A stretch of 64,000 nucleotides of DNA from Voacanga thouarsii (taxonomy: Eukaryota; Streptophyta; Magnoliopsida; Gentianales; Apocynaceae). The position numbers and the translations under genes are program-made. The notes under the pieces were generated by a model, which saw only the letters and a program-made list of their open reading frames with translations, was not told the DNA's origin and ran no database searches. Below, in pieces: positions 21,737 to 33,636 of the stretch. Position 1 is the first letter of the stretch. Each line of letters starts with the position of its first letter. The stretch spans positions 62,001 to 126,000 of the forward strand of contig JANUWF010001218.1 in assembly GCA_026120185.1 (NCBI GenBank), written 5' to 3'.

Positions 21737-23105
21737 TGTTTGAGGAGGATCACGACATAAAAATATAGGTTTATTAAAATGCAATCATCATGTACCAACA
21801 AATTTTAAATCCTACTCCTTAAGATACAAATTAGTATGGTGAAAAGTAAGGTATCAAATCTCACAAAGAACAAGAGAATTATACTCTATAAGAAAATATC
21901 AATCACTTTATGCACATGAAATCATCTTGTGAACACTTAGCTAAACAAGATGTATTTACATGTATGCACAAATAAGGGAGAAATTTATTAAGAAACTACC
22001 TAAAATGAATCCTAACAAATTAGAAAACCAAAATCAAATAGGAAACAAAACAAAATTAGGAAACTTCCAAACCAATTAAGAATTACTATGCTTAGGCCTA
22101 TGTATTATGATCAAATTATAACATTCATCATTAATAGGATTACTTTGAGCAATTGGTTTTAGAGATCTTGCTTAGCAAATTAAATCTCCTATTTTTATAA
22201 AAGTGGATTAACCCTTAATTAGCCCATAAGTTAAAATTCGTAACTTCATTATTTAATTTACTTTAAATTGATTAATCTTTTCTTAAAGATATCAATATTT
22301 CAATTAATCAATTGTCATAAACAAAGAAAAAAAAATTGATAATCACACAAAACATCCCCAATACTAACTTACACACCCAGTTAGTCTCGAAAATATGCAA
22401 ATTGATCATCATGCAATTCTCTATACCTTAGCCAAGCTAGTTAGTCTAGAAACTTAACTAAGTATCATGCCTCTATGTTCTTAGATGTCCTTTGCTTTTA
22501 TAAAAGCTTTTTAAACCGTCCTTGGTTAGATATAAAAAGTTTAACTTGCCTTTGAATCAATTTAGAAATTCTTAAAGCTCTTCAGGATGATTGCACGGCA
22601 TGTATGTATAGTTATGTATCATGGCCATGCATAAAAATCTTCCAAATCTTTTGTAGCTACACGACCTTCTTGCATGGTCTTGCATAGTGCACGGCTGGCC
22701 GTGCAGATAGCAGAGCTGATTTTTTCTTGTTTCTTGCAAACTTCTAGGAGTAGAAATTCGTCCCTTGTTGTGCACGGGATCATGTGCGGTCATGGACTAG
22801 ACTGTGCATGCCTTCTGAGGTCTGTTTTGTTTTGTAGGGCTTGATGTATGGTCATGCATCAATCCGTGCACCTGAAAAACACTTAGAGAAATTGTGAAAT
22901 GTGTATTTCACGACCTGAAATGCACACATATATATTCACATCATAAAAAGATATTGTTTAAGCCTTAATTCTTTTCATTTTTCATCAAGAGTCCTTAAGA
23001 TTAATTAAAACACATTTTAAATAGAAAACATTTGTTTATCTTATAAAAACATGCCAAAAAACTAAGGAAAAGTGATATAAAAGTATTATTATTTCACGAC
23101 TGACA
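21737..23105 (-). repeat. E1 5' LTR
   Basis: About 1369 bp, starting TGTTTGAGGAGG and ending TGACA on the plus strand. It matches 12125-13927 except for a deletion of about 410 bp at around 22465. It carries the same GCACGG/CCGTGC words at 22595-22870. Confidence 0.92.
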
Positions 23106-24896
23106 TAGATGATCTTCTTCGATGCTTCATGATACCCCATGAATTAAATTTTGATAAAATCGAAGAGGTAGATCTTTGTAATAGTTGAAATTGACTGCTA
23201 GATGATAATAGTGAATCTTCCCTGCTTATAGTAGTAGAACTAGAACAAAAAGATTCAAACTCATATAAATTATATATATCCGATAGAGCTTTAGTCGTTT
23301 TTTCTTTTATATCTTTTATCATGCATTACTTAAGTATTAGAGATTTATTAAAATCTAATATTTCTTAAAAATATTCGATAATACCATGAAATATAGGAGT
23401 TTTTACTCGAGAATCTAAATACAATACAATACAATATAAAATAGGAATCTATTTATAATATTTTTTATATTTTTCAAATATACTTATTATAAAATAACTA
23501 TATTGGGGATGTTTCATATACTCACTAAAAATATATGCTATTTTAGCAAGTTTGAAAAGAATATAATGACTAATAGGATAATAATATCCTAATAAAAGTT
23601 CAATTGCTTCTTTAAAAGTAAATAAAAATATTGAAAGTACAATACAATTTTCAAAATGAGTTTCAATGGGTTGATGTTGAAAATTGTTATTATTACAAAA
23701 TTCAATAAGTTAATTTTGATAAGATATAACACTTTTAAACATATTAAAAGTTGAGTTCCATCTAATTTTACAATCTAATCTAAATCTTTTAAAAGATATA
23801 CATTGTTCTTGGCATAAAACCTTAAAATTTTGAAGATTAGTTGGAAAAGTTTTAATAAACAAAATAACATTTCTAATGATATTAATAGTATTATTAACAT
23901 GTTTATATCATTTTTTAACACACAAATTAAGTATATGGCAAGTACACCTAATATGAAACAAAATACCATCTAATATAGGATTCATTGTATTTTTTAAAAT
24001 TGTTATGGTGGAATCATTATTTGGTGCATTATCTAAAGAAATGAAAATAATTTTATTTAATATTTTATATTCACAACATATTTGAGTAATCATTCTATCA
24101 ATACTAGTATCAATATGAGGATATTCAAATAATTTAAAATAAGTTTTTTTATACTAATCAATCATGATCGATCCAATGGCATGTAATGCATAAATAAGAC
24201 TTATTAGTAATTGTAATCCAACTATCACAAATAAAAATAAATTTTCAATTACAAGAATCAAACATATCAATAAAACACTCTTTCATCTCTTTATATATAT
24301 TTATTATATCACTTTTTAATGTTGTTTTAGGAATCTTTTTCTATGTAAGTTGGCAATGGTATTACATGAATTATTCATAATGTGAATTTTCTGAAAAATT
24401 AAAAGGTAATTTAATTTTAAGAAGCATTTTAGCAAATCTAATTCTAGTTTTTTTTAATGATCATATTGAAAATTACCTATAATTTGACTTCTTGTAGTAT
24501 AGATTTGTTGTTGTTTAAGTAAGTTTTCTAACCAATCATTATGTGAAATTTTCATATGTCTAACTAATGTTCTCGTCCCTCTTCCCTTCTCATATGCATA
24601 TACCGTTTTACAAATTTTACATGTTGCCCTATCATTATCATTATCTTTTTCAAAAAGATTCCAAATTATAAATGTTTTTACTTTAACTATAGTTTCCAAA
24701 GTTTTACCATCAACCTGAGACATACCCATATAGATTTATTAGGATTAATAATTGGAGTTGGTTGGTGTATACTAACATTAGGGCCTTCATTTTCATTACT
24801 TATTTTATTATTTATTAAATTCAAGGTAGGATTTATATTGAAATCAAAATGTATAGATGATTGTGAAGAAAAATAATGATATTAATTTGGATTCAT
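23106..24896 (-). pseudogene. hAT transposase, N-terminal and catalytic part
   Basis: The minus-strand reading starts at an ATG at 24896 (MNPN, stop, YHYFSSQSS). A frameshift at about 24725 leads into a BED-type zinc finger (24729-24454: IIWNLFEKD, CKICKTVYAYEKGRGT, TLVRHMKISH). The catalytic core shows LDNAPNNDSTI and GILFHIRCTCHILNLCVK at 24093-23908, the typical hAT 'DNA..N...CxxHxLNL' signature. The linker at 23322-23106 is degraded and Ser-rich. The rest of the protein was displaced to 12124-11779 by E1. Several stops and frameshifts make it inactive. Confidence 0.9.
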
Positions 24897-25590
24897 TATT
24901 TCTAAACAAAAAAATCAAATTCAAATAAAAGTTCAAATAAATAAATAATTGTTCAAATAAAATGAAGTAAAGTATTAATAAATAATAAAATAAGAAAATA
25001 ATAAAATAAGAAAATTAAAAAATATAAATAACTTAAAAATTAACTTAAAAAATAAACAAATAACTAAAATAAATAAATAAATATTAAAACTAAAAAAATA
25101 AGAATATAAGATTAAGAAACACTAACTAGTTGATGCCCAAGAAACAATAACACTTTGATAAACATTACTTCTTGTCTTCTTCAAGACTTGAACTATCCAA
25201 TATTCTGCCACTTAATAATCTTCCAAAATATGAAGATTGTGCTTGAAGAATTGAAAAAATATATAAAAATAAATTTTATTCTAATACTTTTTATAGAGAA
25301 AATGGAGCGATTTGAAGATTATGAGAGAAAGAGGAATGAAAATAGAGAGTTGAAGAAAATTGGAGAGAGTTAAATAGTGTTTGGTGAGTTTTAAGTGAAT
25401 TGGGAATATCTATAAAGTTTTGGGAGTTAGGGGGAGACATAGCCATTAGGGTCCAAATAGCTAAAAAAAAAAAGTTCAATTTGACCGTTTAAGGGGAGAG
25501 TTGTTGCTACGCGGATTGGCCTGCCACAATAAAGCTAGTTCGACTCGCAGTCCTGGAGTGGCATGGCTCAACCTGTCAAACCGGTGGGCT
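24897..25590. other. hAT 5' non-coding region
   Basis: Very AT-rich DNA between the transposase start and the right terminus, with GC-rich subterminal sequence at about 25500-25600. No separate gene is seen; the 72-codon frame at 25155-25373 looks like chance. Confidence 0.6.
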
Positions 25591-25614
25591 GAACCAGTCC
25601 ACATGCCATTGCTA
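25591..25614 (-). repeat. hAT right terminal inverted repeat
   Basis: Inverted match to 11271-11294, immediately followed by GCTAAGTC, the second copy of the target duplication. Confidence 0.85.
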
Positions 25615-25622
25615 GCTAAGTC

Positions 25623-26045
25623 TGCACCCAATCTTGGGCCTCCTCAGTCTCTGGTCTCCATACCAATCTCTAGTTTGGCATTAACCTTTGTTTCCATTTA
25701 GCGCAATCTGGCCACCATTTTACACTATCTTAGGTGGCACCTTCTCAATGCCTTCCCAACCACCTCTCTAATCTATTTTGTGACTATATATTTATAAGCA
25801 CAACGGCCCCAAGGATAAGAAATAGGAACCAATAGAAACAACTTGTGCCAAAGGTCACAATCTTTGGTTTTCAACAAATAGAACTATCTATGTAACCACA
25901 TGCTTAACACCGAGTCCATTTTGGCACCATGCATAAGGTACCTAGCTACCCAACTCACTATCCTATCTTCAGTCTTTGGCATTTCTAGTCTATTTGCTTA
26001 TGACGACTAGTATATCTGTCAAACACCATTCTTAGTTTGATGTTG
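25623..26045. other. Unassigned DNA between hAT and E4
   Basis: This is the pre-insertion continuation of 10893-11262. It is not coding. I recognise no family. Confidence 0.4.
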
Positions 26046-27024
26046 TGTCAACCCTGGGTGTTTTCATAGGCTAACCTATAACTATACATATACATGAACA
26101 TGACTATATTCATGCCCAACCTCAAAGCCAATTGGATCAACAGAATGTTCGTGTGTCTTGCCTAAAAAGTCGGAATGACCAAGCATTTCTAAGCATACTT
26201 ACCACCTTATATAGTCTAGCTAAGCATGCCTAGGACCATTTGTGCTCGTTTCAAAGATTGTCTAGTTAAGCTTGAAGACACATGTGTGTTCCCCAACTGA
26301 AGGTCAAGACAAATAGCTAGACATTTAGCTGAGGTGCCTGAGACCAGCCCAAGACACCCGAGCCAAACGCTCAGTAGAGGTGCATGTGCCATCGTCCTAC
26401 ACACCGAATACCCATGCTAAATGACTATGCCTAGCACCCATGCAGAACAACCGATAGCGAACTGGTGCCCAACATTGGCTTCTTTCGTTTTCTTATTTAC
26501 GTTTATAGAAAGGCTTTTATTATATTTTTATAAATTTTCTAAGGCCTTTAGAGCCATGTATGTAAATTTTTATAGACTAGTTCTTTGTACATATATCTAG
26601 AGAAAGTAGACGATCTTTTCCCACCTACTCAAAAAATTAGTATCTACTATTATAACTAGGGGAAATTGCAGTAGGACTATTATAAAAGATGAAAAAAAGA
26701 GATCAGGTAGAAACAAACTTTGTGAGTTGTCGTCTATGGCATTTCCCTTATGTAGACTTGTTGTAAATACACAATTCAAGCTTTCTATTGAATGAAATGT
26801 AATCTTTATTCAAATAATTGTGTCGTTTGCATTCTATTTATTATTGTTTTCTATCGTTTTCATATTATTTATTGCTTTTTTCAATTGTTACCACTACAAG
26901 CTAACTGGAACAAGTTAAAAAGCATTCAAACAATGTCAGACAAGGCCAATGTGACCTTAGCTCTAGCCTAGCCAAGTCATAGGCATTACAATTAGTCTTT
27001 AATGTGAAAAGATGACCCGTGGTA
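26046..27024 (+). repeat. E4 5' LTR
   Basis: It shares with 29355-30294 a long collinear match, for example TATGTAAATTTTTATAGACT (26560) and TATTGAATGAAAT near the 3' end. The body has repeated GC-rich words (GAGGTGCCTGAG, ACACCCGAGCC, CCATGCTAAATGAC). Confidence 0.85.
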
Positions 27025-27419
27025 ATTAATTAAAGTATTGGTTGTTGCCATACAAGTGAAAGGTTGTAGCTACCTAGGAAAGAGCTAGAAACGAGCTCAG
27101 TTGGCTTTCAAATCATCATGAAACAACCAACTAGAAGTTTTATAAAAGAAAAAGGAGAATATCATAGGCCTAGACCATAGTTAGACTCTACTAATATGGG
27201 CAGACCTTGGTTGGGACTTGGCTATGACTGTGAAAATTGGTTCAAATAGTAATAGTTTGGGATAGACAATAGTAAATAAGATAGGCACAAGTGAGTTTGC
27301 AATGGAGACGGTTAGATTATTGTCGGGCGAAGGCATAAAGAAAACTTGATTAGAGGTGCTAGAGATCGCCATGAACAAAATCACATTCATTTGTTTGGGA
27401 GAGAGCCAGATGGACTGTG

Positions 27420-29146
27420 GTTACTGGTGAATTGTGTAGAATTCATAGAGATGGACATTAAACGACTTGGTAGCTAAGTTGATGAAGCAAACAATGCACT
27501 AAGGGAGATGATTCCAATTATGAGGTCTTATGAAATTAGGCACAATTAATATAATATTGCATTACAAAGTTGTGCACATTGGTTAAAGCCCATGCTTATG
27601 CCATAAAAGAGATGCAGTGTATGCTTGAAGAGATCTAAACAGATCTACAAATGCTCAAATTAGCCATAGGATAAGATAATATTGAGGAAAATATGTCGGT
27701 AGGTATAATACGAGCTATGTAACCAAAGGTTAGAGAACCAAAAGTCTTTAAAGAAACAAAAGGTGCCAAAAGGTAAAGAACTTCTTTCTTAACCCAAACT
27801 AGTACTTCAAGGTGGTTGAGATGACTAAAGAGACTTTGAAAGTGGACACTGCAGCAACATGCTTGGAGAAAAAAGCTAAGCTATTGTGAAGGGTCCAAAT
27901 AGTGATGATAGAAGCGAGATGGCTTATTATCAAGACGCGAGAACAAATGAAAGCTATCTTGAATAAGCAATTCTTCATACATAATGATGAGTATGCAGCA
28001 AAATGGAAGCTTTAGGTGTTGTGAAATACAGGATCGTTGCGGCAGTATGTGAACTCCTTCACCATATGTCTCTTTTAGATAGAGAATATATAGGAGATAG
28101 ACAAGCTTTTCAGTTTTCTAGAGGGATTGAAGTTTTGGGCCAGAAACAAACTGAGCAGATAACGAGTGTAAAACTTGACATAGATTATAATGGTTGTGAA
28201 AAGCTTGGAGGAATTTCACTCAAGCCCTTAAAAAGAATGAAATGAGAGTTCTCGAAGTGCTAGTAAGAAGCATGAATCTAACCAACCTCAAGGAGGAAAC
28301 AATCATTCTTTTAAGCCATTTATCAAGTCTCGTCTAAGCTTAAGTATTGGGAATCGGATGTCTATCTTAAAAGAGGGACAGTGTGCGCATCGAAAGGAGG
28401 ATAATGGGTATTAGATAAAACAGTTTGAGCATTTCTTATGTAAAGAACCATACCTTTATCTGAAATATCCCAAAACGGCAATAGTAAATACACTATCTGA
28501 ACCTTGTGCCCTAGGAGCGATAATGGAAGTTACAAAACGTAACACTCAAGATTCAGGCTATAGTGGAATTACAGGCAGCGATGATGAAGAAAGTACCATT
28601 GAGACACTAGCTTATGCTTTGCAATACCATAGCATAAGGTGAGAAAAGGAAGAGATAGGATAAGGGCAAGGGAGTTGCCCAGAACCCAGACATAGAATAG
28701 AAAATTCCGAAGGACTTGGCTAAAATACCTAAAGGACTAATTTTCGTAAAGATTCAACTGAACAATAGGCCTATTTGAGTGTAGGTAGAGATAGGAGCAA
28801 GCCACAACTACTTGGTAGTTCGAAAGTTAGGCAGTTAGGCTTAATATTAGAGAAGGGTATAAGCTAAGTGTGAAGGCTATGAATTTAGTTGTCCAATTAA
28901 TTATGGGACTTATTCACATAATAAAATTCTAGGTAGGACCAGTGGAGGGCAATACTAGTTTCACTATAGTAAAAATGGATGACTTTAAGTTTAGTTTAGG
29001 CATGGACTTTTTGAATGACTTCAACATTACTATAATTCTCTATACAGGTTTACTAGTGGTGTTTGGAAGTTTTCCATATATTATTCTTAGAGAGAACTTT
29101 AAGGGCAAAAGCTCCAGTAAAGGGTATAGGTTAGTGACTGTATATT
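27420..29146 (+). pseudogene. E4 gag-protease pseudogene
   Basis: The plus-strand reading is heavily frameshifted. Gag landmarks are KETLKVDTAATCLEKKAKLL at about 27820-27880, GSLRQYV at about 28030, and DKLFSFLEGLKFWARNKL at about 28105-28150. A decayed zinc knuckle (F-L-C-K, then Y-P-K) lies at about 28430-28475. The protease region has EIGASHNYLVVRKLG at about 28785, where relatives have DTGASHNF. VGPVEGNTSF and KMDDFKFSLGMDFLNDFNIT follow at 28935-29035. No YxDD reverse transcriptase motif or integrase motif follows before the polypurine tract. Confidence 0.8.
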
Positions 29147-29341
29147 AACTAGGTGAAGGATGTAATGATAATACAAACCGAGCTTCAAAGAGAAAATGCA
29201 AGTTCATGATCGATGACTATACAATCATAATCAGTCAATTGAATAGGCGCACGTCTTTGAAGTAGTGAGGCCAACAAACTAGTAGTGCAGTTAACTCTAG
29301 GAACTTCAAAGAGAAAGTGGCACCGAGGACATCACTAAATT

Positions 29342-29354
29342 AAGTGGGAGAGAA
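29342..29354 (+). promoter_or_regulatory. E4 polypurine tract
   Basis: AAGTGGGAGAGAA directly precedes the 3' LTR (TGTCAC), matching the usual AGTGGGGGAGAATGTCAC arrangement of plant gypsy elements. Confidence 0.8.
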
Positions 29355-30294
29355 TGTCACAGGTCGACTTGTGATGGTACACATGCATGAGCATGACAAT
29401 GCCCATCCCCAACCTCAAAGCTAATAAGATGAATGGAATGCTCGTGTGTCCCCAGGTTAACCCAAGAAATTAGAAAAATCGAATGTTACTAAGTGTACTG
29501 ACAGTTACCTTATATGGTCTGGCTGAACATGCTTAGGAATCGTTCATACTCATGCTAAGGATTGCCTAGTTAAGCCTGAGAACACTTGGGTGTCCCCCAA
29601 CTGAAGACAAAGTCAGGCAACTAGAGTCTAGCTAAGGTACCAGAGACAAGCTTTAGATGCCTATGCTAGACGCCAAGCCGAGGTGCCTATTCTAACACCT
29701 AGCATCCCAATGCCCATGCTAGACGACTATGCCAAGCTCTTAGGTAAAATTAATGATCGATGGCCAACCACTAACTGATTTTGGCTCTTTTAGTTTTCTT
29801 GTGTATATTTGTAGATAGGCTCTATTATATTTAAGGTTTTGAAGGTCGTGTATGTAAATTTTTATAGACTAATTTTTTGTACATAAGCTTACAGAAAATA
29901 GATAAACTTTTCCCATCATTCGAAAAATCAGTGTTTACTACTGTATCTAGGAGAAAGTCTACTAAAACTATTATAGGAGGCCAAAAAAATGCGATTAAGT
30001 AAAAATTTATCAATTGCCATCTAAGATTCGCTATAAATATATAGTTCAATCTTTCTATTGAATGAAATTTGATTTTTATTTAAATAATTATATCATTTAT
30101 ATTCTGTTTGTTGTCATTTTTTGTCATTTTCATATCGCATATTATCATTTTTAATTATGATCACTACAAACTAACTTAAATAGGCAAACAAAAATTCAAA
30201 CAATATTGGATAATGCCGATATAACCTTGACTCAAGTCTAGCTAAATCACAGATATCACAGTTAGTTTTTGGTGTGAAAAGATGACCTATGACA
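29355..30294 (+). repeat. E4 3' LTR
   Basis: About 940 bp, TGTCAC...TGACA, collinear with the 5' LTR but clearly diverged, implying an old insertion. Confidence 0.85.
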
Positions 30295-30380
30295 GTGCTG
30301 GGGATGTCTAGTGCCTGGTTAATTGAGGTGTTTAAGCCCGTGCACAAAATCGATGGTGCCTATAGGGCACCTTAGACCAT
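30295..30380. other. Short spacer with a perfect 17-bp palindrome
   Basis: GGTGCCTATAGGGCACC lies at 30355-30371, just before E3. The rest is unassigned. Confidence 0.7.
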
Positions 30381-31871
30381 TGATGCATTTTTATATGCAT
30401 TATAATAGAAAACCAATAATGTCCGTATTTTAGGAAAGTATACCTATTATATAGCATAATATTCTAAAAGTAAGTATTGAATCCTCAGGGAATATGGCAA
30501 GTACTCTTACTTTACTATTATTTCATTGTTTGGCCAATTGAATTAAAGAGATAAAATATAAAAATTCACCTAGAGAGTATACTAACTCTCTCACACGCAA
30601 TGAGTAACCAAAGATCACAAAACCAATTCAAGAACAAGAAAAGAAGATAAGACATGCTATTGAATACAAATCCCTACAATATTAGTTAAATATAAAAAAT
30701 TAATTTAGCCTATTGAGAACCTAGACCAGCATTGGAAGGATTAGCCTAATTTGAGATTCACCATCTCTATCTCGAGTTATGAACCTCTTTTCTTTAAATC
30801 CACTTTGAGGGTATCTCTATCTCCTAAATTAGACTTAAAGAGCATTAAACTCAAGAATATCAAATCTCAAATCCAAAAAGTACAATCTCCCTATATCTAC
30901 GTATGAACACAACTCTATTAATAGCTTATATTTTTTCCCCAAATCATCTCTCGAGCTCATTGAAGGAAAACAAATCAAGTATATAAATCAATTTAGGACT
31001 GAATTTTTACCCTGCCTCTCAAATTTATTAGAACAAGAGGAATCCAAATCAATACATCCACACAATGTAAATAACCAATTGATTACTAGAAATAGTTCTC
31101 AACAAAACCAAAAATAGTTCAATACAAAGCAAAATAAGTGTTCATCCATTCAAATACAATACAAATCAATGTAGCCCAACATTAACAAAATGAGATTATA
31201 AAGAAAAGATAGAAAAAAATCATAGACAAGTAGTCTCCTTCTTTCTTGAAAATACTCCTCCTTTCTTCAAGAATGATCTTGATCCTCTCTTTAGTCATCT
31301 CTTTAGTGCCTCTCCTGTATTCTTGAGAGTTTTGGACTACTATTTCCTTGGGAATCTTGCCCTAACGTTTAGAAAGAGGGGTATTTATACTTCTTGCTTG
31401 AAAATATCTAAAAATCATAAATTTGGATTTTCTATAATATTAAGTGGCACCGTTCTGGTTGACTTTACTTGCACCGCTTATGCATATTATTCCTCGATCC
31501 AAGCTATAAGCGGCACTAGTTATCTCAACTTGGACAACGCCACTAATTCCTTGAAGTTCTACCCTTACTGATCTCTGAATTTGAACGGCACCGCTTTTGT
31601 GACCTTAATCGGCGTCGCTACTTTCCTGATGCTTGAAGTTCTAGATTCTAAAATTGAGCAGCGTCGAGCATCTTGGCTTGGGCGGTGCCACTTCTATTTT
31701 TTTTCAACTCTTTTTTTAACTTTTCGCCTTGTTTCTTTATCAAATCTCCATTCCAAGCATTCTAAACAAAGTAAGGTAAAAATAGTAGAATGAATAGTCA
31801 TCTATCAAGGGAATATTCACAATATTAACTATAAATAATAATAAAAATGTGTATCATCTAAGAACTTATCA
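30381..31871 (-). repeat. E3 3' LTR
   Basis: On the plus strand it starts TGATGCATTTTTATATGCAT and ends AACTTATCA, abutting the P2 box. At 31441-31700 it carries repeated GC-rich words such as GGCACCGCTTATG, AAGCGGCACTAG, GGCGTCGCT and GGGCGGTGCCACTT, several in inverted orientation. Confidence 0.82.
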
Positions 31872-31905
31872 CTTTCTCACACTTAAACCTTTGTTGGTCC
31901 TCAAG
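31872..31905 (-). promoter_or_regulatory. E3 terminal polypurine-type box (P2)
   Basis: The coding strand reads TTGAGGACCAACAAAGGTTT, then AAGTGTGAGAAAG next to the 3' LTR. Confidence 0.78.
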
Positions 31906-32265
31906 CAAATCAACAATTTTCTCAGCAAATAAAAAGCTATATCAACTCAAAATGATGGGTTTATCAACAAAAATAATCAAATATGCATGAAAATATAGTG
32001 AACGTGTTAAAGATATAATGGTTCCTTAAGTTTAACAGTTTAATGCAACACCTATTTTATTGAATTAGGGTTATACAGATTCACATATTAAATTAGACAA
32101 ATCCAAGACCATCAAAGTTAGATTAAACAAGTTTATATCAATTCAGCATGATTCACGTTACTCTCTAGGTCAAGAATATGAACAATATGATTCATACAAG
32201 TTAGGACTCGTTAATTGATTTAAATTCTATTACTTTCATATTTCTTCCATCAAAAGTTGTAAATA

Positions 32266-32332
32266 GGGGATTGGTCCCTCTTTAACATCAAGTGAGTGCA
32301 TTTAATACTATATCTCACCGCATCAACTCCTC
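32266..32332 (-). ncRNA. E3 conserved stem-loop element
   Basis: In coding sense it starts GAGGAGTTGATGCGGTGAG and, after a 17-nt loop, has CTCACTTGATG, then ends ACCAATCCCC. It is homologous to E1 14330-14384 and lies 394 nt from the 3' LTR. Confidence 0.5.
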
Positions 32333-32823
32333 ACTTTTGCAAAGTAATGCAATTGCCTAATAAATATATGAAAATAGAAATTTGAGATTTTGCATTACCT
32401 TCATTATTTACTCATTTTCTTGTCTCAATCCCTATTTACTGAAATTCAAAATAAGATTTAGCTAGAAAATCATAGAACTTAAACTAATCACAATTCTTTA
32501 TTTATAATTCATCACAAAATTATCATTAATTCCCAAAGATTCAGCTTCACAACATCTACAAAGGTCTAAACAAGGTTAATCTAAATTTTCAAGACATAGC
32601 CTATGTCACCTTTAATATACAATTTTACATAATACCAATTAACCAAAGAAGCCCTAGATGAAATTAAAAAGTAACAAGAATCATAATAACTTTATCAAGC
32701 TCACAACTATAAACAAACATATAAAAAATTTGTGAAGATAAACCCAAAATTTTGTTTATAATTTTTCAAATTTTTACATGAAAATGCACCAAAGAAATAA
32801 TCTCGAAAAAGCACCAAATGATA

Positions 32824-32825
<2 letters not shown>

Positions 32826-32877
<52 letters not shown>
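32826..32877. repeat. (CA)n microsatellite, about 26 units
   Basis: An uninterrupted AC/CA run inside E3, giving spurious His-Thr or Cys-Val reading frames. Confidence 0.97.
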
Positions 32878-32883
<6 letters not shown>

Positions 32884-32890
32884 TGAGTAG

Positions 32891-32937
32891 TATAAACCTT
32901 TCTCCACACTTAATTGAAAAAACGTCCTTATTGGCCA
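32891..32937 (-). promoter_or_regulatory. E3 internal polypurine-type box (P1)
   Basis: The coding strand reads GGCCAATAAGGACG, a T-run, then TTAAGTGTGGAGAAAGG. It is the counterpart of P1 in E1 and E2. Confidence 0.6.
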
Positions 32938-33239
32938 CAAATATATCACAAATCCAGCAATTCTAATGGAACTAGAAAAATAGATAGGGAGAAAAGGATT
33001 AACCATACTCCCTAAGTATAGTCAAGCTCAATTCTCAGATAAAATTTGTAATGAGAGAAGAGATTTCACAATATTGAAAGGTGATCCTTGCATAATGACA
33101 AAAACACACTAAGTAAAAGAGATCGAAATAAATTAAATCCAAAATGAGTTAGCATAATAAAGTTTAATACAAGTGAATCTAAAAGAACTAGTCAATAAAT
33201 TGTACTAAAGGAAATAAAAACACCCATAAGAAAGGAATA

Positions 33240-33631
33240 CAATAATAATAAAAATATTAATAGTAAGTGTTGGCTCCAAATGGTCCAGTCTGATCATCAA
33301 ATCCCCTAGAGTTGCTGTCATCTCCATCAGGTCCCTTAGGCTTGGTTTGATGCCAGATGACCTTCAAGTAATTCTCGTGGTATTTTTAAGTATTTTGAAG
33401 ACTCCCCAAAACTATCATAAGATTTTGTTGTATCTGAGTTAGATCTGTATTCTGCTCCTCATATCTCTGGTCATCTTCCTTCCATTTCTCCGTTAAAAAC
33501 TTTCTTTGCTTTTCAAATCAATTCATCTGCTAGGCTTGGAGATATCTAATCTAGGCCAGGTTAGCTTTTAATTTTATCAACTCCATCTCCAGTCTACCCA
33601 ATACAGTCTTGATCTCTACCTAGAACTGTAA
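33240..33631 (-). pseudogene. E3 ORF2, C-terminal coiled-coil part
   Basis: The minus-strand reading has VLGRLEMELIKLKANLA, then KWKEDDQRYEEQNTDLTQIQ and QNLMIVLGSLQ, a heptad-like coiled coil. An Asp/Gly-rich tail follows (PDGDDSNSRGFDDQTGP), resembling the acidic end of the E2 protein. In-frame stops are present. The N-terminal part lies at 42650-43130, on the other side of the E2 insertion. Confidence 0.6.
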
Positions 33632-33636
33632 TGTAG

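Larger units (their letters stand above)
12125..23105 (-). mobile_element. E1: gag+ORF2 gypsy-type LTR element lacking pol
   Basis: Long LTRs start TGTTTGAGG and end TAACA or TGACA, with a perfect 5-bp target duplication TAGAT (12120-12124 and 23106-23110). It lies inside the hAT transposase gene. The coding strand is minus. In coding order it has 5' LTR (21737-23105), decayed tRNA-Asp-type primer site, gag, a hairpin spacer, a second ORF of ATHILA/plant-transposon type, a LINE insertion, a P1 box, a conserved stem-loop, a P2 polypurine box and 3' LTR (12125-13927). No protease, reverse transcriptase or integrase of LTR type is visible. It would have needed proteins supplied by a relative. 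Confidence 0.92.
11271..25614 (-). mobile_element. hAT DNA transposon, split by a retrotransposon
   Basis: Terminal inverted repeats TAGCAATAGCATGTGGGCCG (11271) and, at the other end as reverse complement, TAGCAATGGCATGTGGACTG (25614) are flanked by a perfect 8-bp target duplication GCTAAGTC (11263-11270 and 25615-25622). Eight-base duplications and TAG-N-rich GC-containing ends are characteristic of hAT elements. Removing the nested E1 insertion (12125-23105 plus one 5-bp duplication) leaves about 3.36 kb, a normal autonomous hAT size. GC-rich subterminal DNA lies at 11281-11430 and 25500-25600. The transposase is coded on the minus strand and is broken in several places. Confidence 0.93.
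26046..30294 (+). mobile_element. E4: gypsy-type element reduced to gag-protease
   Basis: LTRs of about 0.95 kb start TGTCA (26046 and 29355); the downstream one ends TGACA and the upstream one ends in the mutated equivalent. The 2.3-kb interior holds degraded gag, zinc-knuckle and aspartic protease sequence on the plus strand. It then jumps to a polypurine tract with no reverse transcriptase or integrase. The layout fits a deleted chromovirus-type gypsy element. A clean target duplication is not visible: TGTTG is on the left, and GTGCT or TGCTG on the right depending on one base. Confidence 0.85.

Noticed and set aside
23089..23322. Independent 77-codon Ser-rich gene
   Set aside because: It straddles the E1 right boundary; its main part is the degraded hAT transposase linker.
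26041..30300. E4 target duplication TGTTG / TGCTG
   Set aside because: It needs both a substitution and a one-base shift of the LTR end, which is too weak.
32707..33006. Cys-Val or His-Thr repeat proteins
   Set aside because: They are translations of the (CA)n microsatellite.
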